Positions 1 to 7,401 are shown, counted from the stretch's first letter. The stretch: DNA of 64,000 nucleotides from MWBF01 sp040772005 (GCA_040772005.1 JAXGYZ010000002.1:1302001-1366000), one strand, 5' to 3'. Notes: a model not told the origin generated them from the letters alone. A program made the numbers and translations.

Positions 1-470
1 AGTTCGATGGCCTCCTTGCCCGACATGTGGTCGACCACAATCTCTACCACGGTCACGGCTGCCCATTCCCTGGTGATGGAGGCCGCGATCTTCTCCGGGA
101 AAGCCGCCGAGTACTTCTGCCCGAGCAGCTCCAAAGCGTGACGTTTGACTTCTGGCTCCTCGACAATGCGGGCTCTGCCGAATACAATGGCGCTCCGGAA
201 GTAAGTCGTCAGCTCCTCGGGCACAACCTGGTCCTGGTCGATCACGCAGAAAGAGACCTTGTCATCTCGCCGGATGCTGTCCAGCTTGTGCCCGCTGTTG
301 GCGGAATGAAGATAAATCTTCCCGCCCTCGTAGACATAGCTGATCGGCACTGCATAGGGATAACCATCGTCTCCGTGGACCCCTAAGACGCCTGCCAGCC
401 CCCTGCGAAGGATTGCCTCAGTGGCTTCCTGTGACAGGAATTGCTTCTTCCTGCGTCCGGCCCGAAACAT
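1..470 (-). CDS. Pyridoxamine 5'-phosphate oxidase-like flavin-binding protein (3' end cut by window edge)
   Basis: The reverse strand reads an open frame from ATG at 470 off the left edge, giving at least 156 residues. The N-terminal region contains the string GVHGDDGYPYAVPISYVYEG and then KIYLHSANSGHKLDSIRRDDKVSFC. This is the split-barrel pattern of the PNPOx-like family that includes NimA-type nitroimidazole reductases. These proteins bind FMN or a related flavin and reduce small molecules in the cytosol; the substrate cannot be told here. A strong Shine-Dalgarno (GGAGG) lies 5-9 bases upstream. The gene is not obviously linked to the next one. The family call is good; the exact activity is unknown. 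Confidence 0.85.
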   Translation of the reverse strand, partial: MFRAGRRKKQFLSQEATEAILRRGLAGVLGVHGDDGYPYAVPISYVYEGGKIYLHSANSGHKLDSIRRDDKVSFCVIDQDQVVPEELTTYFRSAIVFGRARIVEEPEVKRHALELLGQKYSAAFPEKIAASITREWAAVTVVEIVVDHMSGKEAIE

Positions 471-586
471 AGGAGTACCTCCCTCTGCCCTGACCCCCGC
501 GGCGCGGGGCCTCCCCCAGCAGGTTCCCCCTATCTGAGAGGTAAGGGTAGGAGCGTCAAGATGCAGAAGCGCAATACGAAGTAAAC

Positions 587-943
587 CTACACCGTATCCG
601 TCACCTCGAACGTCACGCTTCCGATGTCGGTCGATGCAGCCGTCATTGCCAGTCGCACCGGCCCAGCGGGCAGTGGCTCACCCTGCACCCGGACCTCCAT
701 CGTCGCGCCGACGCTCGCAGGCACCGGGTTGCGCCAACCGACCTGGTCGCCCTGCCACACCCGGCCGCCCACCGCCACCGTGATTGCGGCCCCGCTGTAA
801 GTCTGCTCGCCCACAACAATCGGTCCGATGCCGGAGAGCATCGTCGACTCGATGTTGTTCCTCAGCGCGAACTCGAACCCGTCATCCGTGTTCTTCAGGC
901 TGCCTTTTACGTAAACGCTGGCCAGAGTCGATGGTGGAAACAT
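587..943 (-). CDS. Conserved hypothetical protein, 118 aa, downstream of CDGSH protein
   Basis: ATG at 943 follows an AGGAGG-type ribosome site. The 118-residue product has no signal peptide, membrane segment or cysteine cluster. It is rich in Val, Gly and Thr and looks all-beta, with short strands such as GAAITVAVGG and GATMEVRVQG. It starts 17 bases after the stop of the CDGSH Fe-S gene on the same strand, so the two are probably co-transcribed. I do not recognise the family with confidence and assign no function. A longer open frame running up to 2077 in this frame is an artefact crossing the next gene. Confidence 0.7.
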   Translation of the reverse strand: MFPPSTLASVYVKGSLKNTDDGFEFALRNNIESTMLSGIGPIVVGEQTYSGAAITVAVGGRVWQGDQVGWRNPVPASVGATMEVRVQGEPLPAGPVRLAMTAASTDIGSVTFEVTDTV

Positions 944-960
944 GGGGTATTCCTCCTGGA

Positions 961-1698
961 TTATGCGCTCGCCGGCCTGAGTCGCCGGCCCGCGCGGTCG
1001 GCCTCCTGCCGGTGCGTCCCGTCGCACAGCGGTTTGATCTTCGATAGTCCGCAGTTGCACAGTGTCACGCGGTTGCGCGGCTCGAACGGTTGACCGTCGG
1101 CCCGTTCGATGGTGATGTTGCCCGTCACCCAGAGCGGGCCGGCTATCGGTCCGTCTGCCGTAATCTCGATGGTATCGGCAATCTGTTGGGGCAGGTCGGG
1201 CTCGATGTCGGGCTCGCCCGGTTCGATGCTGTAGGTCAGCGCGCCGGAGGGACAGCGCTCGACCATCGCGATGACGAGCGAACGTACTTCGCTCTCGTGG
1301 GTCGCCCTCACGAGGTCGGGCAGCCCCGCACGATGCGTGCCACAGAAGCCGGAGCTCATGCACCGCATGGGATCTTTGCGCACGACAATGCGCGTGCTGC
1401 CGCGGAAAGTCACCCACTCGCTTGCCTCGGGTCCTGTATCGACCGTCTCCGTGCCGTCGAACGATATTGTGCGATGTGTGCTGTCGCAAAAGGGCATCTG
1501 GCTCGATTGCCCACACCGGCAGAGCCTGTACTCCCCGGTCGTCTCCACCGTCCCCAGTTTTCGCCAGGTAAGCGGTTCCCCATGCTCCGAAACCACCTGC
1601 GTCTTGGTCACCAGGGGGATGCCGCCCTGAACCACGTACGGCCCATTCGGCCTGATGATGATGCGTCGCGCTCCTGTTGCCTCGTCCGATCCGTCCAT
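961..1698 (-). CDS. CDGSH iron-sulfur protein with two CDGSH motifs and a central (4Fe-4S) mono-cluster domain
   Basis: The 245-residue protein has a CDGSH-type motif near residues 59-75 (CRCGQSSQMPFCDSTH) and a second near residues 213-228 (CNCGLSKIKPLCDGTH). CDGSH domains bind a 2Fe-2S cluster through three Cys and one His. Between them, around residues 105-155, is a divergent single-cluster ferredoxin region with the cysteines of RCMSSGFC and a later CPSGAL. This resembles the DUF1271-type 4Fe-4S mono-cluster domain. A soluble electron-transfer or Fe-S storage role is inferred; the partner is unknown. Start is ATG 1698 with AAGGAGA upstream. Confidence 0.88.
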   Translation of the reverse strand: MDGSDEATGARRIIIRPNGPYVVQGGIPLVTKTQVVSEHGEPLTWRKLGTVETTGEYRLCRCGQSSQMPFCDSTHRTISFDGTETVDTGPEASEWVTFRGSTRIVVRKDPMRCMSSGFCGTHRAGLPDLVRATHESEVRSLVIAMVERCPSGALTYSIEPGEPDIEPDLPQQIADTIEITADGPIAGPLWVTGNITIERADGQPFEPRNRVTLCNCGLSKIKPLCDGTHRQEADRAGRRLRPASA

Positions 1699-1867
1699 CC
1701 CGCGTCTCCTTACAGCCGAATTTGCTGTTTGGGATTATAGGCGGCAAATCGGAGCGTGTCAATGGCCGCAGATGACCTGTTATGTGGCACCCGCCGGAAC
1801 GGCCGGACAGATATCCTCTGCATCCTGTGGGCTGGCCCCAACGCGCAATGCTGCGCCTCCCACCCGC

Positions 1868-2040
1868 CAGGGCGGTTTCAGAGTGCATCAGGTGAACCCA
1901 CCCGGCAACTGAAGTTGCGGCTACCGTTGCGAAGTCTGCCTTCGCAGACTGGAAACTAACCGACGCAGGTCGGTTTTGCAGTGGTAGCCGCAGTTTCAAC
2001 TGCCAGGCAGAAGGCACGAGTGCAACATGATTTCGCCCTG
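1868..2040. mobile_element. 173-bp non-autonomous element, family A, copy 1
   Basis: The element begins CAGGGCGGTTTCA and ends TGATTTCGCCCTG, imperfect terminal inverted repeats. It is flanked by 9-bp direct repeats CCCACCCGC at 1859-1867 and 2041-2049, as expected of a target duplication. Inside, arms at 1904-1925 and 1983-2004 pair (18 of 22). Between them are two perfect 7-bp stems with 4-nt loops (1933-1950 and 1958-1975), so a strand can fold as a three-way junction. There is no coding potential of its own. Near-identical copies with the same length lie at 3635-3807 and 51135-51307. Confidence 0.9.
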
Positions 2041-2058
2041 CCCACCCGCACGCCGTTC

Positions 2059-2087
2059 TTGGCGCAGCACGTACCATGTGCTAAAAT
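2059..2087 (+). promoter_or_regulatory. Predicted sigma70-type promoter of gpmA
   Basis: TTGGCG at 2059-2064 and TAAAAT at 2082-2087 are separated by 17 bases. The site starts 9 bases beyond the target duplication of the repeat element that ends at 2040. Confidence 0.55.
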
Positions 2088-2141
2088 GCCCGCATCTGGC
2101 GCGTATAAGCCACAATCCTGCAGTTGGTTGGGAGGATGCTC

Positions 2142-2891
2142 ATGATGAAACTTGTGCTGCTCCGTCACGGCGAGAGCACCTGGAACAAGGAAAACCTGTA
2201 CACCGGCTGGACCGATGTGGACCTCTCCGAGCGGGGATGCAAGGAGGCGAAGGAAGCCGGCCGGCTCTTGCGCGAGGGCGGTTATACCTTCGACCTGGCC
2301 TATACCTCGGTCTTGAAGCGGGCCATCCGCACGCTGTGGATGACGCTGGACGAGATGGATCTCATGTGGATTCCGGTCTACAACACCTGGCGGCTCAACG
2401 AGCGGCACTACGGCGCGCTACAGGGGCTCAACAAGGCCCAGACCGCGGAGCAGTACGGCGAGCAGCAGGTGAAGCTCTGGCGGCGCTCGTACGATGTGCC
2501 GCCGCCGCCGCTGACCCGCGACGACCCGCGCTGGCCGGGCCACGACCGGCGGTATGCCGATGTCGCGCCGGAAGACTTGCCCGTGGCCGAGTGCCTGAAG
2601 GACACGGTCGCCCGGTTCCTGCCCTGGTGGCATAGTGAGGCCGCGCCCACCATCAAGTCGGGCAAGCGCGTCATCATTGCGGCGCACGGCAACAGCCTGC
2701 GCGCGCTCGTCAAGTACCTGGACAACATGACGGATGAGGCCATCGTCGAGTTGAACATCCCGACGGGCATCCCGCTGGTATACGAGCTGGATGACGACCT
2801 GAAGCCGCTCACCCACTATTACCTGGGCGACCCGGCGGCCGTGGCCGCCGCTGCCGCCGCGGTGGCTGCGCAGGGCAAGGGGAAGAAGTAG
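2142..2891 (+). CDS. gpmA: 2,3-bisphosphoglycerate-dependent phosphoglycerate mutase
   Basis: This cytosolic glycolytic enzyme interconverts 3- and 2-phosphoglycerate. The 249-residue protein opens with LVLLRHGES, placing the phosphorylated His at residue 9. It has the dPGM signature NERHYGALQGLNK with Glu about 87, and the second catalytic His at about 182 in AAHGNSLRAL. Length matches the family. I chose ATG 2142 because GGGAGG at 2129-2134 is correctly spaced from it; an in-frame ATG at 2124 has no such site. The C-terminus ends in an unusual Ala-rich stretch followed by GKGKK. The gene appears monocistronic. Confidence 0.95.
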   Translation: MMKLVLLRHGESTWNKENLYTGWTDVDLSERGCKEAKEAGRLLREGGYTFDLAYTSVLKRAIRTLWMTLDEMDLMWIPVYNTWRLNERHYGALQGLNKAQTAEQYGEQQVKLWRRSYDVPPPPLTRDDPRWPGHDRRYADVAPEDLPVAECLKDTVARFLPWWHSEAAPTIKSGKRVIIAAHGNSLRALVKYLDNMTDEAIVELNIPTGIPLVYELDDDLKPLTHYYLGDPAAVAAAAAAVAAQGKGKK

Positions 2892-2950
2892 GCGGGCTCC
2901 GAAGAGTCTCACGCAGAGACGCAAAGGACGCAAAGTAGATATTTCAAACG

Positions 2951-2984
2951 AAGACCGGCCTGCCGTACGGCAGGCCGGTCTTTA
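2951..2984. terminator. Bidirectional hairpin terminator between gpmA and the CBM48 gene
   Basis: A 32-bp perfect palindrome (14-bp stem, 4-base GTAC centre) is followed by T residues on the + strand and preceded by A residues. It lies between convergent genes, so it can stop transcription from both sides. Just upstream (about 2905-2935) is a common intergenic repeat of the type ACGCAGAGACGCAAAGG. Confidence 0.8.
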
Positions 2985-3024
2985 GTTGGTGCTTCCGCTT
3001 GGTCCGCGTATTCCGCGGTCTTAA

Positions 3025-3318
3025 CTAGCCGACGACGACGATGGAATTGTCCTCACCGAACCCCGACGGCTCGTATGCATCCGCGGCCGGGTCGTTGTGC
3101 CACACCTGGCCGTCGGCCAGGTAGCGGAACTGATACCGGCCCGGGTCCAGCCGCAGACTCTTGGTCCAGACCCCATCCTTGCGCCGCTGCATGGGCGTCG
3201 CATTCTCATCCCAGTTGTTGAAGTCCCCGACAACCACCAGGCTCCCCGCATCGATCTCCGCCGGCATCTCGAACGTCACAGAGAACTTCTTGCTATTGGC
3301 AACTGCAGCCTTTTTCAT
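3025..3318 (-). CDS. Isoamylase early-set (CBM48-like) domain protein
   Basis: The product of about 97 residues is essentially one glycogen-binding domain. It shows SLVVVGDFNNWDENATPM, a Trp later in DGVWTKSLRLDPGRYQFRYL, and ADGQVWHNDP. These are the fold-defining motifs of CBM48 or AMPK-beta-type glycogen recognition domains. No catalytic domain is attached. It could bind alpha-glucan or serve as a small regulatory partner; this is inference. ATG 3318 gives a basic start MKKAAVANSKK. An ATG further upstream at 3360 would add 14 residues. The AAGGAG before 3318 is about 12 bases away, so the start is moderately certain. Confidence 0.85.
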   Translation of the reverse strand: MKKAAVANSKKFSVTFEMPAEIDAGSLVVVGDFNNWDENATPMQRRKDGVWTKSLRLDPGRYQFRYLADGQVWHNDPAADAYEPSGFGEDNSIVVVG

Positions 3319-3457
3319 CGTGCTAATCTTACTCCTTGACAGTATCATTTGCCTTTGCACCGGAAAGGTGGAAAAGCGTGCTATATGTTACGGTATACCT
3401 GAACGCGCGGCATGTGTCAAATAACAGGGGGTATGATGGTTGGGCTGGCGCGGCGAC

Positions 3458-3630
3458 GGGTGCGTTTCACGTTGGGGGCGCGGCCATCGCGGATAAACGA
3501 ATGCGCCGGCGCGCCACGAATACGCGAAGCGTGTGCGCCGCGGCGGGATATTCGTGTATCCGTGCCCAGCGCCGCAGCGCCATTCGCGTATGCGCGCTGG
3601 CCGCGTTCGCCCCCAGTATGAAACGCGCCC
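3458..3630. mobile_element. 173-bp non-autonomous element, family B, copy 1 (interrupted target duplication)
   Basis: The ends GGGTGCGTTTCACGTTGGGG and the complement of CCCCAGTATGAAACGCGCCC form terminal inverted repeats matching at about 20 of 23 positions. The left target duplication CGCGGCGAC is at 3449-3457. Its right copy is split: CGCG at 3631-3634 and GCGAC at 3817-3821, with the family A element and its own duplication in between. A second copy lies at 23389-23561. The interior is full of CGAAT-containing hairpin units and carries no gene. Confidence 0.85.
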
Positions 3631-3634
3631 CGCG

Positions 3635-3807
3635 CAGGGCGGTTTCAGAGTGCATCAGGTGAACCCACCCGACAACTGAAGTTGCGGCTACCGTTGCGAA
3701 GTCTGCCTTCGCAGACTGGAAACTAACCGACGCAGGTCGGTTTTGCAGTGGTAGCCGCAGTTTCAACTGCCAGGCAGAAGGCACGAGTGCAACATGATTT
3801 CGCCCTG
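3635..3807. mobile_element. 173-bp non-autonomous element, family A, copy 2 (nested)
   Basis: Same sequence and length as the copy at 1868-2040, with about one base change. It is flanked by the 9-bp duplication CGCCCCGCG at 3626-3634 and 3808-3816. The left duplication overlaps the last bases of the family B element and the first bases of that element's right target duplication. This copy therefore inserted after the family B element. Confidence 0.9.
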
Positions 3808-3825
3808 CGCCCCGCGGCGACTGCC

Positions 3826-3854
3826 TTGCGTGCAAGGGCCATCTTGGCTATAAT
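3826..3854 (+). promoter_or_regulatory. Predicted sigma70-type promoter of fdhD
   Basis: TTGCGT at 3826-3831 and a perfect TATAAT at 3849-3854 are separated by 17 bases. The promoter starts 9 bases after the repeated duplication ending at 3816. Confidence 0.7.
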
Positions 3855-3884
3855 GTCCTGAAAGCCTGAAGGAGTGCGCGGAGG

Positions 3885-4661
3885 ATGGGTGTCAGCCGGG
3901 AGTGGGCGTATCAGCGGTATGAAAGCGGGCGACTGGCATCCGTAACCGGGCACGTGGCGGCGGAAGCGCTGGTGCGCTTGCACGTCAACGGACGTGAACT
4001 CGCCATGCTGATGTGCTCGCCCTACCAGCTCGATTGGTTGGCGCTCGGCTTTCTGCGCAGCGAGGGGTTTATCGAGAGTGCCGCCGACGTACGGCGGATC
4101 GTTATCTGCCCCAGCAACGCGTGCGTCGAGGTCTGGCTGCGCTGGGCTGACTTCGAGCCCCCGGCGCAGCGGGTGATTACGAGCGGCTGCGGCGGCGGCA
4201 TCACGTTCGCAGACCTGACCGCGGAGACCCAGCCCTTGGTTTCCGACATTGTGGTCGCGCCCCGACAGTTGGGCCGGCTGATGTCCATGATGCAGGAAAC
4301 GCAGCATACGCGGGGCATCCACACTGCGGCGCTGGCCGAGGTGGACGGCAAAGAGGAGCGGCTGTTGGCCGTGGTGGAAGACATCGGCCGCCACAACACG
4401 ATCGACAAGCTGTGGGGCTGCTGCCTCAGCCAGAGGATCGAGACACGCAACCGGATTGTGTTGAGCACCGGGCGCATCAGCTCGGAGATGTTGAATAAGG
4501 TGGCCCGCATGGGTGCGCCGGTGGTGGTCAGCCGCACCTCGCCGACCACGCTCTCGGTGGCGCTCGCGCAGGCCTGGAACGTGACCCTGGTGGGTTACGC
4601 GCGACGCGATAGTCTCAACGTGTACAGCGGAGAGGCGCGTGTTTTAGTGGAACAGGAGTAA
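3885..4661 (+). CDS. fdhD: Formate dehydrogenase accessory sulfurtransferase FdhD
   Basis: FdhD transfers sulfur from a cysteine desulfurase to the molybdenum/tungsten bis-MGD cofactor and so activates formate dehydrogenase. The 258-residue protein shows the expected landmarks. The TSGCGGG loop puts the active Cys at about residue 102, EDIGRHNTIDKLWG lies in the middle, and STGRISSEMLNK and GAPVVVSRTSPT follow. Many family members have a second Cys three residues after the first (CxxC); here only one is seen. A predicted promoter lies at 3826-3854 and AAGGAG is 10 bases before the ATG. No formate dehydrogenase gene is in the window. Confidence 0.94.
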   Translation: MGVSREWAYQRYESGRLASVTGHVAAEALVRLHVNGRELAMLMCSPYQLDWLALGFLRSEGFIESAADVRRIVICPSNACVEVWLRWADFEPPAQRVITSGCGGGITFADLTAETQPLVSDIVVAPRQLGRLMSMMQETQHTRGIHTAALAEVDGKEERLLAVVEDIGRHNTIDKLWGCCLSQRIETRNRIVLSTGRISSEMLNKVARMGAPVVVSRTSPTTLSVALAQAWNVTLVGYARRDSLNVYSGEARVLVEQE

Positions 4662-4674
4662 GGAGGCCAGACCA

Positions 4675-5157
4675 ATGCATACTCGCGATGAGGCATGGGT
4701 CGCCCTGGATCACGGCTTCAAGAATTTCATGGACACCATGGGGCAGTTGACGGAGGAAGAACTGACGTCACGGCCTGTGGTCGGCCAGTGGTCGGTGAAG
4801 GACGTGATCGCGCATGTGTGGTCGTTGGTGGACGAAGCGGCCCGCACGGCTAAGGCCTGGGATAGTCGCCGGCCGTGGCAGGAAGGCGTGGCGTTCGATG
4901 ATGAGTGGAACGAACGCCATGTGCGTGATAAAGAAGCCCTGGCCCTGATTGCCGTCGTTGACGGCCTGACGGGCGCGCATCGCCGGCTGATGCACCTGTT
5001 GGATGTAGCCGAAGATGGCGAGCTGGCCGTGCTCGCCAAGGACCCGAAAGGCCAGGAGATGACGCTTGCCGACTTCTTCTACGCCGCAGCACAATACTAC
5101 AACGACCATGTGAACGATCTCAAGGCCTATCAGGACCACTGCCTGGAGTGCGACTGA
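4675..5157 (+). CDS. DinB/DfsB-like four-helix bundle protein
   Basis: The 160-residue soluble protein begins 13 bases after fdhD with AAGGAGG upstream, so it is probably in the same transcript. VGQWSVKDVIAHVWSLVDEAAR is the first conserved helix of the DinB-like superfamily, with a metal-binding His in IAHV. Further histidines lie in AHRRLMHLL and YYNDHVNDL. This fits the ClbS/DfsB branch of metal-dependent or thiol-transferase-like bundles. Substrate is unknown. A Cys-containing tail, HCLECD, ends the protein. No functional tie to FdhD is evident beyond position. Confidence 0.82.
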   Translation: MHTRDEAWVALDHGFKNFMDTMGQLTEEELTSRPVVGQWSVKDVIAHVWSLVDEAARTAKAWDSRRPWQEGVAFDDEWNERHVRDKEALALIAVVDGLTGAHRRLMHLLDVAEDGELAVLAKDPKGQEMTLADFFYAAAQYYNDHVNDLKAYQDHCLECD

Positions 5158-5209
5158 CCCCCGGTCGCAGCTCCCCGCCCTCATAGTCTCCACAGGCCTC
5201 ATCTCGTTG

Positions 5210-5239
5210 GACCGGCCCTGCCCCCGGGGCCGGTCTTAT
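5210..5239 (+). terminator. Intrinsic terminator after the fdhD-dinB pair
   Basis: The arms GACCGGCCC (5210-5218) and GGGCCGGTC (5227-5235) form a perfect 9-bp stem with an 8-base loop, followed by TTATCGTTT. Confidence 0.7.
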
Positions 5240-5333
5240 CGTTTAATGCCCGGTGCATTGGTAACGTCACCTACGCCCAAAGTCTGCCGGATGTGCCATA
5301 ATAGCAACGATATTGTTGATTTATGGATGGGCC

Positions 5334-5384
5334 GGTCCTGGCTCCCGCTCTGGCCGGTCTCCGGCCAGAGCGGGAGCCAAGACC
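5334..5384. repeat. Long hairpin in the pruA leader
   Basis: A perfect 18-bp stem with a 3-base loop spans 5340-5378. Allowing one mismatch, it extends to 5334-5384. It lies 30 bases before the pruA start codon and has no T-run on the + side. It may be an extragenic repeat, an mRNA-stabilising hairpin or an attenuator; I cannot decide. Confidence 0.6.
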
Positions 5385-5414
5385 GCCCAGAACGATACGC
5401 AATGGAGGGATGCG

Positions 5415-6974
5415 ATGCGCAAGGCGTTTACGAATGAACCGTTTACCGATTTCAGCGTGGCGGAGAACGCAGCGGCGTTCCGGGCCGCGCTTGAACGGGT
5501 GCGCGGGCGGCTGGGCGAGACCTACCCGCTCGTCATCGGCGGCGAGAAGATAACGACCGACGATACCTTTGACTCGACCAACCCGGCCTGCCCCAGCGAG
5601 GTCATCGGCCGGGTGAGCAAGGCCACGCCGGAGCTGGCGGACCGGGCCGTCCGCGCCGCAGCGGAGGCGTTCCAGACCTGGAGCCGGGTGCCCTATGCGG
5701 AGCGGGCCCGCTACCTGTTCCACGCGGCCCGATTGATTCGCCAGCGCAAACACGAGTTCAACGCGCTGCTGACGCTGGAGGCGGGCAAGACGTGGATCGA
5801 GGCGGACGTGGAGACGGCCGAGGTCATCGACTTCCTCGAATACTACGGCCGAGAGATGCTGCGGCTCGGCCCGCCGCACCCGACGACGTCCGACCCGAAC
5901 CACGAGACGGAGATGCACTACATCCCGCTCGGCGTCGGCGTGGTCATCCCGCCGTGGAACTTCCCGCTGGCCATTATGGCGGGCATGAGCGCGGCCGCCT
6001 TCGTCACGGGCAACACGGTGGTCCTCAAGCCGGCCAGCGCCACGCCGGTGATGGCGGCCTGGATCGTGGACCTGTTCAACGAGGAGCTGCATCTGCCGCC
6101 GGGCGTGTTCAATTTCGTGCCCGGGTCTGGCAGCGCGGTCGGCGACGTGCTGGTGGACCATCCGCTGACCCGCTTCATCGCGTTCACGGGCAGCAAGGAA
6201 ATCGGCATCCGCGTGTTCCAGCGCGCTGCGGCGGTGCAGCCGGGCCAGAAGTGGCTCAAGCGCACCGTCCTGGAGATGGGCGGCAAGGACGCCATCCTGG
6301 TGGACGAGACCGCAGATCTGGACGAGGCCGCCGCAGGCATCGTGTCGGCCGCGTTCGGCTACTCCGGCCAGAAGTGTTCGGCCTGCTCGCGCGCGGTGGT
6401 TGTGGAGTCGGTCTACGATGCGCTGCTGGAAAAGGTGATCGCCCGCACGCAGAAGCTCGACGTGCGCGACCCGCAGTTCGGCCCCGGCGTCGAGATGGGC
6501 CCGGTCATCGATGACCGCGCGCTCGCCAAGCACCTGGAGTACATCGAGATCGGCAAGGAAGAGGGACGGCTCGTCGTGGGCGGCCAGGCGCTGCCGAACG
6601 AGTCGGGCGGCTACTTCCTCCAGCCGACGGTCTTCGCGGACATCGCGCCGGATGCGCGGCTGGCGCAGGAGGAAATCTTCGGCCCGGTGCTGAGCGTCAT
6701 CAAGGCGCGCGACTTCGAGGATGGGCTGGCGATTGCGAACAACACCGAGTACGGGCTGACGGGCGCGGTTTATTCGATGCGCCGCGACCGGCTGGAGCGC
6801 GCGCGGACGGAGTTCCACTGCGGCAACCTGTACTTCAACCGCAAGTGCAGCGGCGCGCTGGTGGGCGTGCAGCCGTTCGGCGGCTTCAATATGAGCGGCA
6901 CCGACTCGAAGGCCGGCGGGCCAGACTACCTCCAGTTGTTCATGCAGGCGAAGGTCGTGAGCGAGCGGCTGTAA
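5415..6974 (+). CDS. pruA: L-glutamate gamma-semialdehyde (1-pyrroline-5-carboxylate) dehydrogenase
   Basis: This aldehyde dehydrogenase oxidises glutamate-5-semialdehyde to glutamate with NAD+, the second step of proline breakdown. The 519-residue length matches stand-alone bacterial P5C dehydrogenases. The catalytic Cys is about residue 321 in GYSGQKCSACSRAVV and the general-base Glu about 287 in VLEMGGKDA. The glycine motif FTGSKEIG and the C-terminal NRKCSGALVGVQPFGGFNMSGTDSKAGG are typical of the PruA/RocA branch. ATG 5415 has GGAGG 6 bases upstream. The frame is open for 34 codons further, but no start there is supported. No proline dehydrogenase gene adjoins it. Confidence 0.93.
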   Translation: MRKAFTNEPFTDFSVAENAAAFRAALERVRGRLGETYPLVIGGEKITTDDTFDSTNPACPSEVIGRVSKATPELADRAVRAAAEAFQTWSRVPYAERARYLFHAARLIRQRKHEFNALLTLEAGKTWIEADVETAEVIDFLEYYGREMLRLGPPHPTTSDPNHETEMHYIPLGVGVVIPPWNFPLAIMAGMSAAAFVTGNTVVLKPASATPVMAAWIVDLFNEELHLPPGVFNFVPGSGSAVGDVLVDHPLTRFIAFTGSKEIGIRVFQRAAAVQPGQKWLKRTVLEMGGKDAILVDETADLDEAAAGIVSAAFGYSGQKCSACSRAVVVESVYDALLEKVIARTQKLDVRDPQFGPGVEMGPVIDDRALAKHLEYIEIGKEEGRLVVGGQALPNESGGYFLQPTVFADIAPDARLAQEEIFGPVLSVIKARDFEDGLAIANNTEYGLTGAVYSMRRDRLERARTEFHCGNLYFNRKCSGALVGVQPFGGFNMSGTDSKAGGPDYLQLFMQAKVVSERL

Positions 6975-6979
6975 CCCTC

Positions 6980-7237
6980 CCTTGCGTGCCCGACAACGGA
7001 ACCGGCCCATGTCACAGGCACGGTGTGCCGTCTGGCGGGCAAGGGCGAAGGTCACCGCAGGGGTAGGGGCGAGGCCGGCAATGGCGGCCGGTGGTGGACG
7101 GCTTGGCAGGCCCTGATATCCGGATGGTGGGATACGGGGTATGGTCGTTGCCGGCCTCGCCCTTGCGTGCCCGACAACGGAACCGGCCCATGTCACACGC
7201 ACGGTGTGCCGTCTGGCGGGCAAGGGCGAAGGTCACC
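6980..7237. repeat. Paired 77-bp direct repeats around an inverted-repeat unit
   Basis: A 77-bp sequence at 6980-7056 recurs at 7161-7237 with a single mismatch. Each copy has its own imperfect inverted ends (CCTTGCGTGCCCGAC and TCTGGCGGGCAAGG). The stretch between them is bounded by the perfect 15-bp inverted repeat GGGCGAGGCCGGCAA (7067-7081) and TTGCCGGCCTCGCCC (7148-7162). The rest of the gap to 7437 holds another inverted unit ending in GGTGACCTTCGCCCC near 7307-7321, and the operator-like repeats listed separately. I see no gene here. Confidence 0.85.
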
Positions 7238-7333
7238 CTCAACGGCAGCTCGCACACGAGGATGCGCCGTGCTGCCGCCCCGTGTGGTTATGGTACGGGC
7301 CGCGGCGGTGACCTTCGCCCCTACTGACTGACG

Positions 7334-7401
7334 CTGCAACGATTCTGCAACGATTCTGCAACGATTCCGGCTCTGAATCTGTCACGGCCAACTGGTAAGT
7401 T
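7334..7401 (+). promoter_or_regulatory. Candidate SARP operator: heptamer repeats on an 11-bp period
   Basis: Three perfect tandem copies of the 11-mer CTGCAACGATT occupy 7334-7344, 7345-7355 and 7356-7366. They give heptamers TGCAACG at 7335, 7346 and 7357. A related heptamer TGTCACG is at 7380-7386, nine bases before a weak minus-10-like TAAGTT at 7396. SARP/AfsR-family regulators are known to bind heptamer direct repeats at 11-bp spacing just upstream of the minus-10. The same two heptamers recur at 12142 and 12153, beside the SARP-like gene. The operator assignment is inference. Confidence 0.6.

Noticed and set aside
587..2077. A single 496-codon minus-strand frame
   Set aside because: It joins the small 118-aa gene to an antisense or frame-shifted reading of the CDGSH gene and a repeat element. 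Ribosome sites at 943 and 1698 support two separate genes.
5271..7223. A 650-codon minus-strand frame opposite pruA
   Set aside because: It has no domain signal, a biased composition, and is antisense to an enzyme with complete active-site motifs.
7334..7366. Possible CRISPR-like repeat (three TGCAACGATT units)
   Set aside because: The units are 11 bp and contiguous with no spacers. They fit an operator array, not a CRISPR.
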